Shown here piece after piece: positions 35,535 through 46,376 of a stretch of 64,000 bases of DNA (position 1 is the first letter of the stretch; each line of letters opens with the position of its first letter). This DNA is from Melocanna baccifera (lineage: Eukaryota; Streptophyta; Magnoliopsida; Poales; Poaceae): NCBI GenBank assembly GCA_036346265.1, contig CM070684.1, forward strand, positions 930,001 to 994,000. Direction: 5' to 3'. Made by a program: the position numbers and the translations under genes. The notes under the pieces are model-generated. The model did not search any database. It had not been told where the DNA came from and saw only the letters and a program-made list of their open reading frames with translations.

Positions 35535-37699
35535 TTGACGCCGTCCGTGGGGACGACGAAAGCAAACCTCAAGATCACGAGAAGAAGGATGGCACCGAAA
35601 AAAGCTTCATCATCGGCGGCGAAGAAGAAGGAGGGGGTCGTGGCGAGGCCCCGCGTCGGCACTAGAGCCTCGGCATCGGCGGTCGGGGAAGAAAATGCCG
35701 ATGCTCATCGCGCCACCATCGACACCATCGACCCCGCCACCATCGACGCCATTGACCCCGCCGCCATTGGCGTGACGATCAGTCCCAACCCGCGCATCGC
35801 ACCCCAACCCGCCGTTGGTGCGGCGATTAGCCTTGACGACACCGGCCGGGCGCTAGGGAGTGGTACCCTCGACGGCCGTCGAGGCGCGACCACCGTCTCT
35901 ACATCCGGTGCGGAAGTGCCAAGCGGCCCCGCCGGCGACGAGGGCCCCACCGTTGGCACTGAACTCCACCGCGAGGACGGGAGGAGCAACCTAAGAGCAC
36001 AAGCAGCGGTCGCGGCAACCTCGACCGCCCAACCAGGTGCGCCTGTCGCCACATCCACGCGCCGCCACGGAGAATGCCCTACTAGCAGCCCTTGGCACGC
36101 TCCAACGGGAGTTGGCGGATCTCAGGGGGGCCGTGCGGAGCATGCAAGAGGCTCGGAGTCCGTCGACCCCACTGGTGGTCGCGCCGGAGCCTGTGCCCGA
36201 GAGGGCGGACAGCCGTGACGCCCCAACCTCCAGCCGCGCCTCGCTACGACGCGTGGACCCAGAATCCCCGTTATCGTCGGGCCTGCAGCAAGTAGCGTGG
36301 CCGGAGGACTTCAAATTTCCTAGCTCCGTTACATCGTACAAAGGCGACACGGACCCCCGGGAGTTCGTGCACGTGTACGAGACCGCCATCAAGGCGGTAG
36401 GCGGGGATGACACGACCAAGGCGAAGGGGCTCCCGCTCGCATTGCAGGGAGTGGCGCTCTCATGGTTCTTCACCATAGAGCCGAACTCCATATATGCGTG
36501 GGAGCAGATACGCGACCACCTCTATAACAACTTCCAGGGGGAACTACATCGAGCGTGTCGACGCGGATCAACTCTTCGCCATCAAGCAACAACCATCGAA
36601 AAGGCTCCGCGAGTACTTCAAACGCTTCGCGAAGGTCCACTACCAGGTCAAAGATGTCAACGAAACAACAATCATCAACGCAGCGGTACAGGGTCTTCGC
36701 CCGGGGCCACTAGCCGAGTACAACGCGCGCAAGCCAATCAAGACAGTGGCGAAGCTCTTCGATAAGATGGAGGTGTACGCTCGTGCGGAAGAAGACGCAG
36801 AGCGGCGCCGGGGCAGCGAAGCCGACGCCAACCCAGCGGGAAGCGTCGTGAAGAGCGTCAACCCATCGCAAGCAAGTTCCTCGCGGAGCAAGCGTCGACA
36901 GGAGATGTCGAAGGACACCCCCCAGCACAAGGATGTGCCGGCGGACAAGCCCCAGCGTGGCCGCCAGACGTCTCGGCTAGCCCGGTACGTCTTTGACATT
37001 GAGGCTGGCTCTGAAGATAATACCCCTGCCAACCGCGGGACTAGGGCTCGAAGGGGTTAGGGGCGGGGCCGAGGCCGGGGCCGCGACGGTTGGACCCGTG
37101 GGGAGTACGGGGACCAACAGCACTCGCAGTGGTGTGAGGTGCACGGCCAGGGCAATCATGATACTCGCTCCTGCACCACCATTGCAGCACTTCAATAAAA
37201 CGTCGCCAGAGATAGAGACAGGGATCTCAAGGCGCGCCCACCCGTTGTAGCGCATGTTCGGCAGTCGCCGGACGGCCCCCTAAGGATTTGCGATCAGGAG
37301 TCGCAGCCTCAGGAGGGCCTCCGGCGGGTACAAGCCCAAGTGCAGCAGCCCTACGAAAGCCCCTTGCGGATCCATGCCCTTGAGGGTGCCCCGCGCAGGG
37401 TCATCAACGTCATCTCTGGCGGTTCCTCCTTGGAATTTACCTCGGAGAGACAGCGTAAGGCTTACGTGCGGAGGCTACACCACGTGGCGGCATACCCAGC
37501 TCTGGCACCGCCAGATTGGGCGCAACACGCGGTCACCTTCACGCCTGCCGACGCTGAAGGCGTGGAGTTCCCCCATCAGGATCCCCTAGTCATCCAGGTT
37601 GCGGTTGCTGGATGTGATGTCCGGCGCGTCCTGGTCGATGGCGACAGCTCCGCGAACGTCTTGTTCGCACAAGCCTTCGACCAGATGGCGATCCCTTGA
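35535..37699 (+). pseudogene. Tat-like gag and protease start, frameshifted
   Basis: A Lys-rich then Ala/Pro-rich N-terminus leads into a retrotransposon gag domain (WPEDFKFPSSVTSYKGDTDP, LPLALQGVALSWFFTI, YAWEQIRDHLYNNFQG). A run of five G at about 36536-36540 shifts the frame; the match resumes in the next frame (NYIERVDADQLFAIKQQPS, LREYFKRFAKVHYQV). A CCHC-like knuckle (CEVHGQGNHDTRSC, about 37135-37175) follows two stops. The protease region has VRRVLVDGDSSANVLF, with DGDS where the family usually has DGGS or DSG. A stop at 37697-37699 ends it and pol is missing. Confidence 0.82.
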
Positions 37700-37893
37700 A
37701 GTCGGCAAGGTTGCGCATGTTGAAGTGGGCGGTGCTACCCACTCGTCATCAGCACTCAGGGGCGCGCCGGGCATGGCGCTAACCGCCACCGGTCGCCCCG
37801 AGCACTCAAGGCCGCTACCGCTCGCCACGCGGTGGTAAAACCACTGCCTTGTCTAGTCGCCCCACTCCGCCTCCGACTCGCGGAAATATTTTC

Positions 37894-38520
37894 TTACCGC
37901 GGCGCGCGTGAGATCGACGCCGCCGGCGCGAGCCCCGCCCCCGCTGCTCCACCGCGCACGGGCGTCATGAAGGAACGCGAACGATGACGCGGCCGGCCAA
38001 AGACACCTCCGCACGCAGCCCAACTATACACGGCAAGCCGGGCTATCACATTCGGCGTTACCTGCGCCAGCTCCAGCCCAAAGGCCCGCAAGACGTCCCC
38101 GACAAACCCGGCGGCCGGAATGCGCAACCCGGCCTCGAGGTAGGCGACGAACACGATCGCCTCCGAGGTGTCGGGGTGCGGTTTGATCTCGCCGCGCGGT
38201 AGCGCGCATCCCGGCGACCGGCGGCCTTCCTCACGAAGAAGGCCACGGATCGTCTCTTCCGTCACCAGTGTTGAGCCCAGGACGCGGGAGCACGCCCTAC
38301 CTCCTCTCTCCACCGCCACCCACCACTCGTCCACAGTCGTGGAGCAGTGCCCCTCGAGGGTGTACTCCACCTCGAGTGGCGAGGCCTGCTGGAAGACGAC
38401 GCTTTCGTCCACCGCCCGCGCGCGCCCCGTCGTCGGCCATCGTCCTTCTGGAATTCCAGGGCGTACAATGAAGCAAGGAGGCCAGGAGATTGGGACGCGT
38501 GATCGGGCGCTAGAAGACAA
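37894..38520 (-). CDS. Antisense ORF of the Tat-like element (208 aa)
   Basis: Open from ATG at 38518-38520 to the stop at 37894, opposite to gag. The middle (LVTEETIRGLLREEGR, then DTSEAIVFVAYLEAGLRIP, then VGDVLRAFGLELAQVTPNV) resembles the plant family labelled putative gypsy-type transposon (Pfam Transposase_28), often found on the antisense strand in grass gypsy elements. No catalytic motif is visible and its role is unknown. The C-terminal Ala/Arg-rich tail does not match and may result from a frame change. GC content is high, so chance openness is possible, but the family resemblance argues for a real gene or its remnant. Confidence 0.6.
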   Translation of the reverse strand: MSSSARSRVPISWPPCFIVRPGIPEGRWPTTGRARAVDESVVFQQASPLEVEYTLEGHCSTTVDEWWVAVERGGRACSRVLGSTLVTEETIRGLLREEGRRSPGCALPRGEIKPHPDTSEAIVFVAYLEAGLRIPAAGFVGDVLRAFGLELAQVTPNVIARLAVYSWAACGGVFGRPRHRSRSFMTPVRGGAAGAGLAPAASISRAPR

Positions 38521-39080
38521 GGGGATGAGAAGGCAAGTGGCCTAATGCAAGGGGTACTTAATACCCCTGTGCCCCCCACGCCATTGATAAACATAACTGC
38601 TGGGAGGTGAACCGCTCACATCCCCACGATCGCTGCCGTACCAGCGCACCTACCCGTGCGCACCACGCCCGGTCGGCCCCGGCACAGCACGGCGCGCCGA
38701 TAGCGTCTCGCCGCGTGTCTGCTCGAGAAGTTATGCAACATCACCTGGCGTCGCCTTCGGCGGCATCTTCGGCTTCACGACGCAATTTCGGCCCTCCCCC
38801 CGGCGTCAACACGAAACCGCGTGGGGTGCGCTACCGGAGCAGTCCGTTCGAGCCCAACGCAGCGGCCTCCTTGCCCCGGCACACGCGCGGCGACCGGCGA
38901 TAGCCGCATTGGTTGCGCTCGAAAATAGACCTCCTTCTGTTCACCAACACGGCAACATTTCATTGCATATTCACTGCGTGTTCGTGAACAGAAGAAGGCA
39001 TATTTCCGAGATCAAAGATCCTCTCAGCTGGCTCGGACGACCGTGCGGCCCTTTGGTATGTATTTATATAGACCTCCCGT

Positions 39081-39206
39081 GCGTCCAGAAGCGCAATCGC
39101 CGGAAGTCGACGCGTCATCCACGCGTCCAGAAGCGCAATTGCCGGAAGTCGACGCGTCGCCCACGCGTCCGGAGGTGCACCCGGAGGAAGCTGATGCGGC
39201 CTGGCC
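39081..39206. repeat. 42-bp tandem array 1 in the Tat-like element
   Basis: Three copies start at 39081, 39123 and 39165 with GCGTCC(A/G)GA; the first two are nearly identical. The minus-strand frame gives 14-residue repeats (GRVDDASTSGDCAS type). A related piece lies near 39940. Confidence 0.85.
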
Positions 39207-40016
39207 GCTCACATGCCTACGGTACCCCTACGGGGTTGCACGTGCGCGCCTGGATGCGTCGGGCAGGTCTTCACCCTCGCAGGCCACATGCGACACCGCC
39301 AAGGGCCCGTCAACTCGCCTTTCGCGAAGCCTTCGCCTCAGCGAAACGACTTCAACCCCGCCCTCGACACGAGCTCCACCCCCGCGACGCAGCTTTGAGG
39401 CCGCCCTCGGCCCAGGCACTTCAACACGCAGCTACGCCTCCGCAAACCGTGCCACAAGGGCACCCCTTCTGCTCTAGTGGCTCGGGACAACCTCGGAGCT
39501 TGCTGCATACTATACTTCTTCGATCTTACTACAACCGTTTTGCTATTCTAATGTGTCCTATGCCTTTTCACGGACGCTAGGTTGCACAGAGCACCGATGC
39601 GCCAAGTCACGTGGTCGAAGCACGCGCCGGCCACGGCATGGCCAACCGGCGGACGATGATGCGACACGGGCACGGCGCACTCACCAGGACACGGGACAAC
39701 ACGGGACATGTCGGAGTCGACTCCCCGGGCTGCCACCGCACGTTCATGAGCTGGAGAAGCACGACCGCCCAACGATACTGCTCCAAGCTCAGAGGCGATC
39801 TTGTTCTCATAAATAGGCGTCGGAATCGATGAAGCCCTATTTATGAGAGCAAGACCATCGCAGAGCATGGAAGCACGGCGTGCAGGTCTGGGAAGCACAG
39901 TGCTCCACCACTGCCATATATATATACCCGCTTTCCCATCCAGAAGCGCAATCGACGGGAGTCGAACCGACGCGATCACTTGCGCGTGCGCGCGCCGTTT
40001 CCATTTGCCACCCTCA

Positions 40017-40170
40017 CGTATCTCTACCACATCGACGAGATCTTCGCCTTCGCGGAGCGGCTCAGCTCCGCCTTCGGCGAAGTCTTCGCGCCCGTGGAAT
40101 GGCTCAGCTCCACCTTCGGCAAGGTTTTCGCCCCCGCACAATAGCTCGGCTCCACCTGTGGCCTCGCGGA
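40017..40170. repeat. 42-bp tandem array 2 in the Tat-like element
   Basis: The phrase GGCTCAGCTCC(A/G)CCTTCGGC recurs at 40059 and 40101, and in decayed form at 40143. The minus-strand frame gives 14-residue repeats of the GAKTSPKAELSR type. The sequence is unrelated to array 1 but has the same period. Confidence 0.8.
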
Positions 40171-40302
40171 GCCACACTGTGCGCCACATGCGAAGTCACC
40201 CGCGCCCAATATCATACAAGTCACAGGCCGCAGGGACGGAGGGGGCCAAAGGGCTCAACGGTATGGCTTCGGCCTGTGAAGCTCTTCACCATGAGAGGCT
40301 CC

Positions 40303-40544
40303 TGTTGTAGGGGTGGCCCCCACCTAAACCCAACTAGCCTTGTTGAGAAGGTTGTAAGTCATGTAAATGACGTAGCCCGTCCCCAGTGAGGGGCTCCGGG
40401 GGAGGTTACGATGGTAAAGTCGCTTTGTTAGGACGAGGAGTGTTTATGTATCGTGACTAGCCCTTGGGAAAGACAGGAGGGGTCATTTGCTCACCTAACT
40501 CTTCACTACCATACTCTCTCTCTGTTTGATCTGTAGCCACAACA
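40303..40544 (+). repeat. 3' LTR of the Tat-like element
   Basis: 242 bp; ends CTGTAGCCACAACA before the TSD ATAAC. Confidence 0.93.
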
Positions 40545-40810
40545 ATAACCTAACATCATAGTAGAGCGGGGCCACAACTTTCCTCACCGCTAGAGAACAC
40601 AGGTACACATCACCTTCACACGGTATCCCATTCATATCGGACTTTTCAGTCCACGCATGCACAACTTCACTCCCTCACCTGCGGAATGACGTTGAAGTTT
40701 GAAAGACTTATAGCTATTTTAATTAACATTATTGCCTAAGGTGACAAGGCTTATAATTATTCAAGTCTTTCAAGGATGGCATAGCTATACATATTCATAT
40801 TGACTTTTAA

Positions 40811-41460
40811 TTTTTTGAAGGAAAAGCCAAACCAGAGGTAGAAGCTAACACAAACACCCTGTTAAAAGCACCCATAATGTACTCAAATTTTGGCCTCTAA
40901 GATGAGAGAGTACCTTAGAGATTGCCTCTAAACACCACAGATAATAGTTTCCAAGCAATTTTGCTTAGCACTGCCTCTAGCCCTAGAGGCTATCTCAAAG
41001 CAATAAAAAAATTTGTAAGGTCCACCTGCCATGAATGGTGGTGAGAGAGAATATAATTTTTTATTATAGTTGTGAGCCCGATCTAAAAGATAGTAGTAGT
41101 TTTTATAAATTATATTAAACTTAGAAACTATTTATAAACTAGTAGCTTGTAAACATTATGAATGCCGTAGATATGAAATGCGGGAAGCATTTCACAATCC
41201 ACGTCACCCCGCCATACGGGTGGAGCGTAGTAACGCAATAATGGAGATGGAAATATATGGGTGCGGCTGCGCTGACCATTGGTGTGAACCTCGCCATTTT
41301 GCTTACGGCGCAAGGAAAGAGGCAGCCAGAGCAACTTGGCACCGCCAGGCCGGCCCCGCGTGTTCTTGGGGCCCACATGTCGGCGAGGGCGTCGAAGCGG
41401 AGACGGTGGGAAAAGTATGGGTTTCGCAAGTGGGCACGCGTGGACCAATAAAATAATAAT
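40811..41460. promoter_or_regulatory. Upstream region of the RCD1-like gene
   Basis: No gene recognised. 40811-41130 is AT-rich with repeated CCTCTA/TAGAGG pieces and may be a small unidentified element. 41140-41460 should contain the promoter; a CCAATAAAATAA stretch lies at about 41445, just ahead of the CT-rich leader. Confidence 0.4.
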
Positions 41461-41689
41461 TCCACCGGCGCACGTCTCTCCCTCTCCCCTATCCTCCTCA
41501 CCTCCTTCCTCTCGCCTTCTCCCTTGCCGCGCCGCCGCCGCCGCCTCAGCGATTCCGGTTAGGTCTTTGCTCTGACCAGCCTCACCTCGCCGGAGAAGGG
41601 ACCGCCAGCAGCCAGCACCCCCTCCTGTGGGGACAAAGTGGGGTCCGGAGGGGATTCGTAGGGGGGAGAAAGGGATTGGATCGAAAGAG

Positions 41690-43472
41690 ATGAAGCGCTC
41701 AATTTCGTCCACCGTGTGCCCTGCTGACGCTGCTGCTAACCCTAGGTAAGTATCGATCGGTGGATCCATCGGTCGATTCGTCTTCCCCCCCTGCGTCTCT
41801 GTCTGGATCTACGTGTTTCTTCGGTCGTACTATATATTTCTATGTTAGATCTGGAGAATTTTCTTTTGTAACAATTTCGTTTTGAATTTTGTGGGCGATC
41901 GAGGAGCCGGTTGTTGGGGACGATAGTAGATTTAAGACTCCCCAAGAGGATTCCGTGTATGGTTGACTTGTTGAATTTGAAATTTTGGGGCTTGTGGTGG
42001 GGATTCCGGTGAATTTTGCGTTGGAGCCGGTTTTATTTTGCGTTAGATTCCACGCTTGTGGTGGGCTTGCGATGGGGGAAGGAAGTGGATATAATAGATA
42101 ATTCCTCGAGGTGTTGTTTCTATCAGAATTCTGCTGAATTTTACGTTATGCTGCATATGCCTTTGTTAGTTTCTGTGATTGCCTGTTTCCAATATTTGAT
42201 TTATTTATGAAGCATCTTTTCGCCCTCTGTTCAGTGACGTCGATGAATATATTGTTAGTTCGGGATGTTAAAAGACAAAAATCGTTGCCGAATTAATTCG
42301 ACAGATTAGTCAAAGCACCATGTTTTATAGATCAGTAGAAGCACCATGTGCCTCTACTTGCTGGATACATCATTGATGTGATGAGAAGTTGAATCCTCTA
42401 TATCTGTCTGAATGCATTCAACATACACCATAGTTATTAAGGTGGTAAGGCGAGGCGAGGCGACCCACCCCCCTCACAACTTTTAAGCGGTAAGGCGCGA
42501 GGCAAGGCGATGCCTTACACGCATCTTAAGGCGAAGGAAACAGAACTCTGGAAGTCTAAATCAAAGCCTAAATCAGAAGATTTCTAAAAAGAAGGACCTA
42601 ATTGTAATTTTATAGAACTCCGAGGACTAAAGTTTAAAATTTCAGTTCCTTTATAACCCCCTCATCCCAGATCGACTCTCACTCGGCCGTCACTCTCGGT
42701 CGATCTCACCCGAGCGCCGCCTCCTCTCCGAGCGCCGCCGCCTCTCCTCCGGATCGGCCGCTGCCTCCTCCACCCCGGCTCAGCCGCTGCCTCCCCTCCG
42801 GATCGGGCGTCGGATCCGGTCTGCGCCGCCGCCCTCCACCCGGACGACGTCGGATCCGGCCTCCCCGCGCCGGATCCGGTCCTGCGCCGCCGCCGCCTCC
42901 ACCCGGACGACGCCGGATCCGGTCCTGCGCCGCCGCCTCCACTGGGCAGCGCGCGCCGCGCGCTTCCACCGGCCGACGCGGATCCGCCTCCCGCCGGATC
43001 CGGTCTTGCGCCGCCGCGCCTCGCCCCGAGCCGCCTTGGCACGGACGGCAAGGCGGCGACGCTTGCCCCGGGCGCCTTACCGCTTAGGCGACGCTTAAGC
43101 GTCGCCTAAGCGACGCCTTAATAACCATGACATACACGCTTATCCTTGTTCGACAATGGACCGTTTTTTGCATGGGAGGATGTTATTGCGCAACCAAACC
43201 AAAAGAAAACTCCATATTGTTGCTTACTGTAATGCAAACTATGTTTAACTGCTGGGAACAGTGCGAAGCCATCGTTTTGAGCAATCTTTGACTTGCATGC
43301 CTGATTTACTCTTGATTGAAATATGCTAGCATTTCGTTTTCACATCGCTTACTAATATCTGCTAATTTTCCTTTTCAGGATCACTTTGCTCTTGCCCCTT
43401 TCTGACCCGACTCTTTTTGGTTTTTTCATTGTCCATAATGAAGTTGAGTATATTCAGAAGCTTCTCTGTTAG
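41690..43472 (+). CDS. Spliced upstream ORF (49 codons) in the RCD1-like 5' leader
   Basis: ATG at 41690-41692 opens a frame that crosses the leader intron. The first exon ends at 41745 (CCCTAG before GTAAGT) and the second starts at 43379 after CTTTTCAG. The joined frame ends TAG at 43470-43472, 81 nt before the main ATG at 43554. The peptide starts MKRSISSTVCPADAAANP and the second half is hydrophobic (TLLLPLSDPTLFGFFIV). If translated, it would be expected to reduce initiation at the main start. The leader exons are inferred from splice signals only. Confidence 0.45.
42429..43129. mobile_element. hAT-like non-autonomous element in the RCD1-like leader intron
   Basis: An 8-bp TSD ACATACAC (42421-42428, 43130-43137) flanks 701 bp with terminal inverted repeats CATAGTTATTAAGG and, inverted, CATGGTTATTAAGG. 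An 8-bp TSD and CA-starting ends fit the hAT superfamily. The interior has no transposase and is very GC-rich, with tandem-like units containing CGCCGGATCCGGTC and CCACCCGGACGACG (about 42790-42930). Subterminal GGCGACGC/GCGTCGCC repeats form further hairpins near the right end. Confidence 0.85.
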
Positions 43473-43553
43473 ATTAGTGTAAATAGTAGACTTTGGGGTT
43501 TAGTTTGGTAGAAACAATTAGTCTCTGGTTGGTGTTCATTTCTGCTAGCAAAA

Positions 43554-46376
43554 ATGGCTGCGATGAACAAAAAGGTGTTGGGTAAATGTGGAGAAAACAC
43601 AAGTAGCCTCAAGAGAAAGCGGGATAGCCCCGCCGCATATAATGCTGATGCTTGCCGCACCTCTGAATTGCATGGGTGCCCTGCCGACAACTCTGCTATT
43701 CGGTTGTATGTTGATGAGGATCACAAGGCGAACATTGCGTGCCACTTGAACAGGCAGGTTTTACAGAGCTATCGGAATTTCATGACTAGTGCATTGCCAA
43801 AGCGTATCCTGCTCCGCCAAGGTGGTGACTGGAAAGATTTTCCAGAAAAAATCGTCAAGCTGGCCCAAGATGATTTCAAGACAAAGAAGACAATAACAGA
43901 AGCAGGATATCAGAGCCAGCTATTTTTGCTGGATTTTGTCCACATGACATTCGTCTCGAAGACAGGTCTTCAGAAGCCGATAGCCTGGATTGATCAGAAT
44001 GGAAAACACTACTTCCCAGAATTATTTGTTGAAGATCAGATATTATATAGGAAGAAAGATTTTGGCAACGGAAATCATGTGTACATTAGAGTTGAGCCTA
44101 ATGCGACACGAGAAATGAATGTCCAGTTTGGAACATCAGAAAGTTCTGCAGAAAGCTCAAACTTTGAATCTAGTACTGAAGATGTCTCCAGTGCTAAGAG
44201 AGTTAGGGCTGAGAAGAGCACCATGGGAAAAAAATATGGTGATGTTGGAGAAACTATTGGAGAAAATGAGCCTCACAATTTGTCCCCTACCGCCTTCAGT
44301 TTTTTACCACATCAAGATAAGCATGGTGGGCAATCATGTGCTCAACAAGCTAGTTCCGCTGTGCAGAAATTGTTGCTGCAGGGGATGGGCAGTGTTATTG
44401 GTTACAAGGACATCGTTGGGATCTACAGAACACCATTACTGGATAATTGTAGAGAAGTTCGTTATAGCCGTTTTCAAAAGCAGGTGGAGGTTACTAAACG
44501 CAAGCGTGGCAATGCAAATATCCGCTATGCCTGGCTTGCTTGCTCCAAAAGCACCGTGGATGAAATGATGTTGAATGGCGTCCTGAAAGTTAAGAAGCCC
44601 ATTAGGTGTCCAGCGTATGGAATTGGCACACACCTTGCACCAGCAAATTGCTCCAGTACCTGGTATGGTCCTGATCTATGAATCGCCCTTTGGGTAAACT
44701 TTAGTGATTATTATGGACGCCAAACCCTGATATCCTCACATCTATTATCTTACCATGTTTATTCTCTTATTTTTAGAAATAGTTGCTCACATGTTGCTGG
44801 AATCATTTATTTATTTTATTTTACATGCCGTTCACATGTTTTTAGATGGCAACATTAAATTATTGATCCATTTATTTATTTCCATTTCTTAGCAAGTTGT
44901 TTCTTTTCCTAACCATTGCAAAATTCAATATTTGTATTACTTTCTGCAGTGTGAATTACTCTGATGTTGATGAAAATGGCATTGTCCATATGATGTTATG
45001 CCGTGTTATTGTGGGGAACGTAGAAATAGTTCACCATGGATCTAAGCAGGGCCGGCCTAGTAACGAGTATTTTGATAGTGGTGTAGATGACCTTAAAAAC
45101 CCGCAACATTACATTGTATGGGATATGAATCTGAATAGTCACATCTATTCTGAATTTGTAGTCACCATCGAATTGCCTTCTAAAACCAAAGGTAACTAAT
45201 CGCAACTACTATGTCCTTTTCAAATTTTTATTTAGCTTTGTGCAATTCGTAATCTCTGGCAGTCCCAAATTTTCTTACGAGCCAGCCTTTTCATTCTGTG
45301 CCAGATTTCCTTGCCACACAAGAAGATTGTCGCAATTCATCTGATGTTTCGCTGGTCTTGAGTTCTAGTTCGCCTGACAATGTTTCACAGGTAAGATACT
45401 TTACACTGGGAGTTAATAAGATGGTACTGTCACACTAGAGTCAACTTCTGTTCTCATACAGACAAGTTCCACTGTTGGAGCAGCAGCAGCAGCATGCAGT
45501 AATTCAGATTGAGTGACTGACAACAATTGACTTGTGCTTGCATTTTGAGATTAGAACCTCGAGCTGACTGTAGTCTTTATCTTTGATAGAAACCTCCAAA
45601 TATGATAAGTTTCTTGTTAAAACCATGTTGTGTCACTTATGTTGGGGTGAGTTAAAGCATCAATTACGGACATCCTTTCATGTACAAACAGGACATGGAC
45701 CTTCAGGCTTCTCCAGCATTGGGAGGTCAATGTGTAGCCCCCATGTTAGGAGATTCAATGGAAAGGGCTCCAAGCTCACCTTGGATGCCTTTCTCCATGT
45801 TGTTTGCAGCAATTTCAACCAAAGTTTCTCCTGAGAATATGGACATGGTCAATAGTTGTTATGAAGAATTCAAGGTCTGTATTTTGTCAATTGAATTTGC
45901 CTGCCCTTTCTGTTGGTGTCCTAGCTGACTTGAATTTGTGCTGTGCGTGTATATGCCAGAGCAAGAAAATAAGCCGAGTCGACCTAGTGAAGAAGCTGAG
46001 GCATATAGTTGGTGACAGAATGCTGATATCCACAATAATGCGGCTCCAAGATAAGGTGTGCACCCTCTTCTCTTCTCCAACGCATTAGCTTTTGATTCAT
46101 ATGTGGAAATGCGAAGTAAGCTATGCTGTCGGACGAAGATGTTGACTAGAGCTCTGGGATGGATGATGTTCCAAGAGCAATAGTTATTTCTTCATGTTGG
46201 TCCTTTGCACGCTTTTCTGAGAAAATAATCTGCTTGTGTTTGCGTTTCAACAGTTGCCCCCGGTGGCGAGGCGGGAGACACCCAACCGTGCAAGGATGTC
46301 GGTGGCTGAACCATGTGTCGGTGGGCCTAAGGTTACAGTGCGAGGAGAGGAGGAACTGGCCGACTTGACGAGTTAG
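43554..46376 (+). CDS. RCD1: RCD1/SRO-type protein: WWE, PARP-like and RST domains
   Basis: A plant-specific nuclear regulator of stress and redox responses; family members bind transcription factors through the RST domain. Exons: 43554-44662, 44950-45191, 45305-45390, 45692-45874, 45960-46055, 46254-46376. All are GT/AG and in phase, giving 612 codons. LKRKRD at residues 19-24 is a likely nuclear signal. The WWE region is about 75-160 (AWIDQNGKHYFPELF). The PARP-like domain is about 255-455 (QGMGSVIGYKDIVGIYR, YSDVDENGIVHMMLCRVIVG, HYIVWDMNLNSHIYSEFV). The RST domain is about 505-575 (SPWMPFSMLFAAISTKVSPE, KISRVDLVKKLRHIVGD). Family PARP domains of this type lack the active H-Y-E triad. The ATG at 43554 is the first in frame in the exon, with a second at 43563. 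Intact. Confidence 0.92.
45462..45512 (+). other. Possible alternative exon with a stop in RCD1-like intron 3
   Basis: CATACAG followed by 51 nt in phase with exon 3, ending in TGA (45510-45512) and followed by GTGACT, a donor-like site. If included, it would end the protein after an Ala run and remove the RST domain. Skipping it gives the full family-length protein, so it is probably minor or intronic. Confidence 0.3.

Larger units (their letters stand above)
35293..40544 (+). mobile_element. Tat-like Ty3-gypsy element, non-autonomous (5252 bp)
   Basis: TSD ATAAC on both sides (35288-35292, 40545-40549). Two very similar short LTRs (241 and 242 bp, TGTTGTAGGGG...AGCCACAACA) show a fairly recent insertion. 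A primer-binding site (GTTGACGCCGTCCGTGGGG from 35534) close to the TGGCGCCGTCCGTGGGG type follows the 5' LTR. It carries gag and a protease start, then no reverse transcriptase, RNase H or integrase. In their place is an antisense ORF and a GC-rich region with two tandem arrays. Antisense ORFs and 3' tandem repeats are known from the Tat group (Grande, RIRE2, Retand); the assignment is inference. Confidence 0.85.
34210..40810 (-). mobile_element. Old gypsy LTR fragment, copy D, split by the Tat-like element
   Basis: On the minus strand this is the 3' part of a gypsy LTR related to copies A, B, C and E. It begins on the plus strand with TGCCGAACTCGGATTTAGC at 34210, the degraded counterpart of TGTCGAGACCCGAAT-type LTR ends. 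It has the TTAGCTCACGG arm near 34720, an acidic short ORF (34598-34690, minus) and the CTCTGCAGAG block near 35110. It is interrupted at 35292 and resumes at 40545 for about 265 bp. The GC-rich 5' half of the LTR is absent. The nesting shows that it is older than the Tat-like insertion. Confidence 0.65.

Noticed and set aside
39548..40189. 213-codon minus-strand ORF near the end of the Tat-like element
   Set aside because: It includes the second 42-bp array and no recognisable domain; openness is explained by the repeat phase and GC content, so it was not called as a gene.
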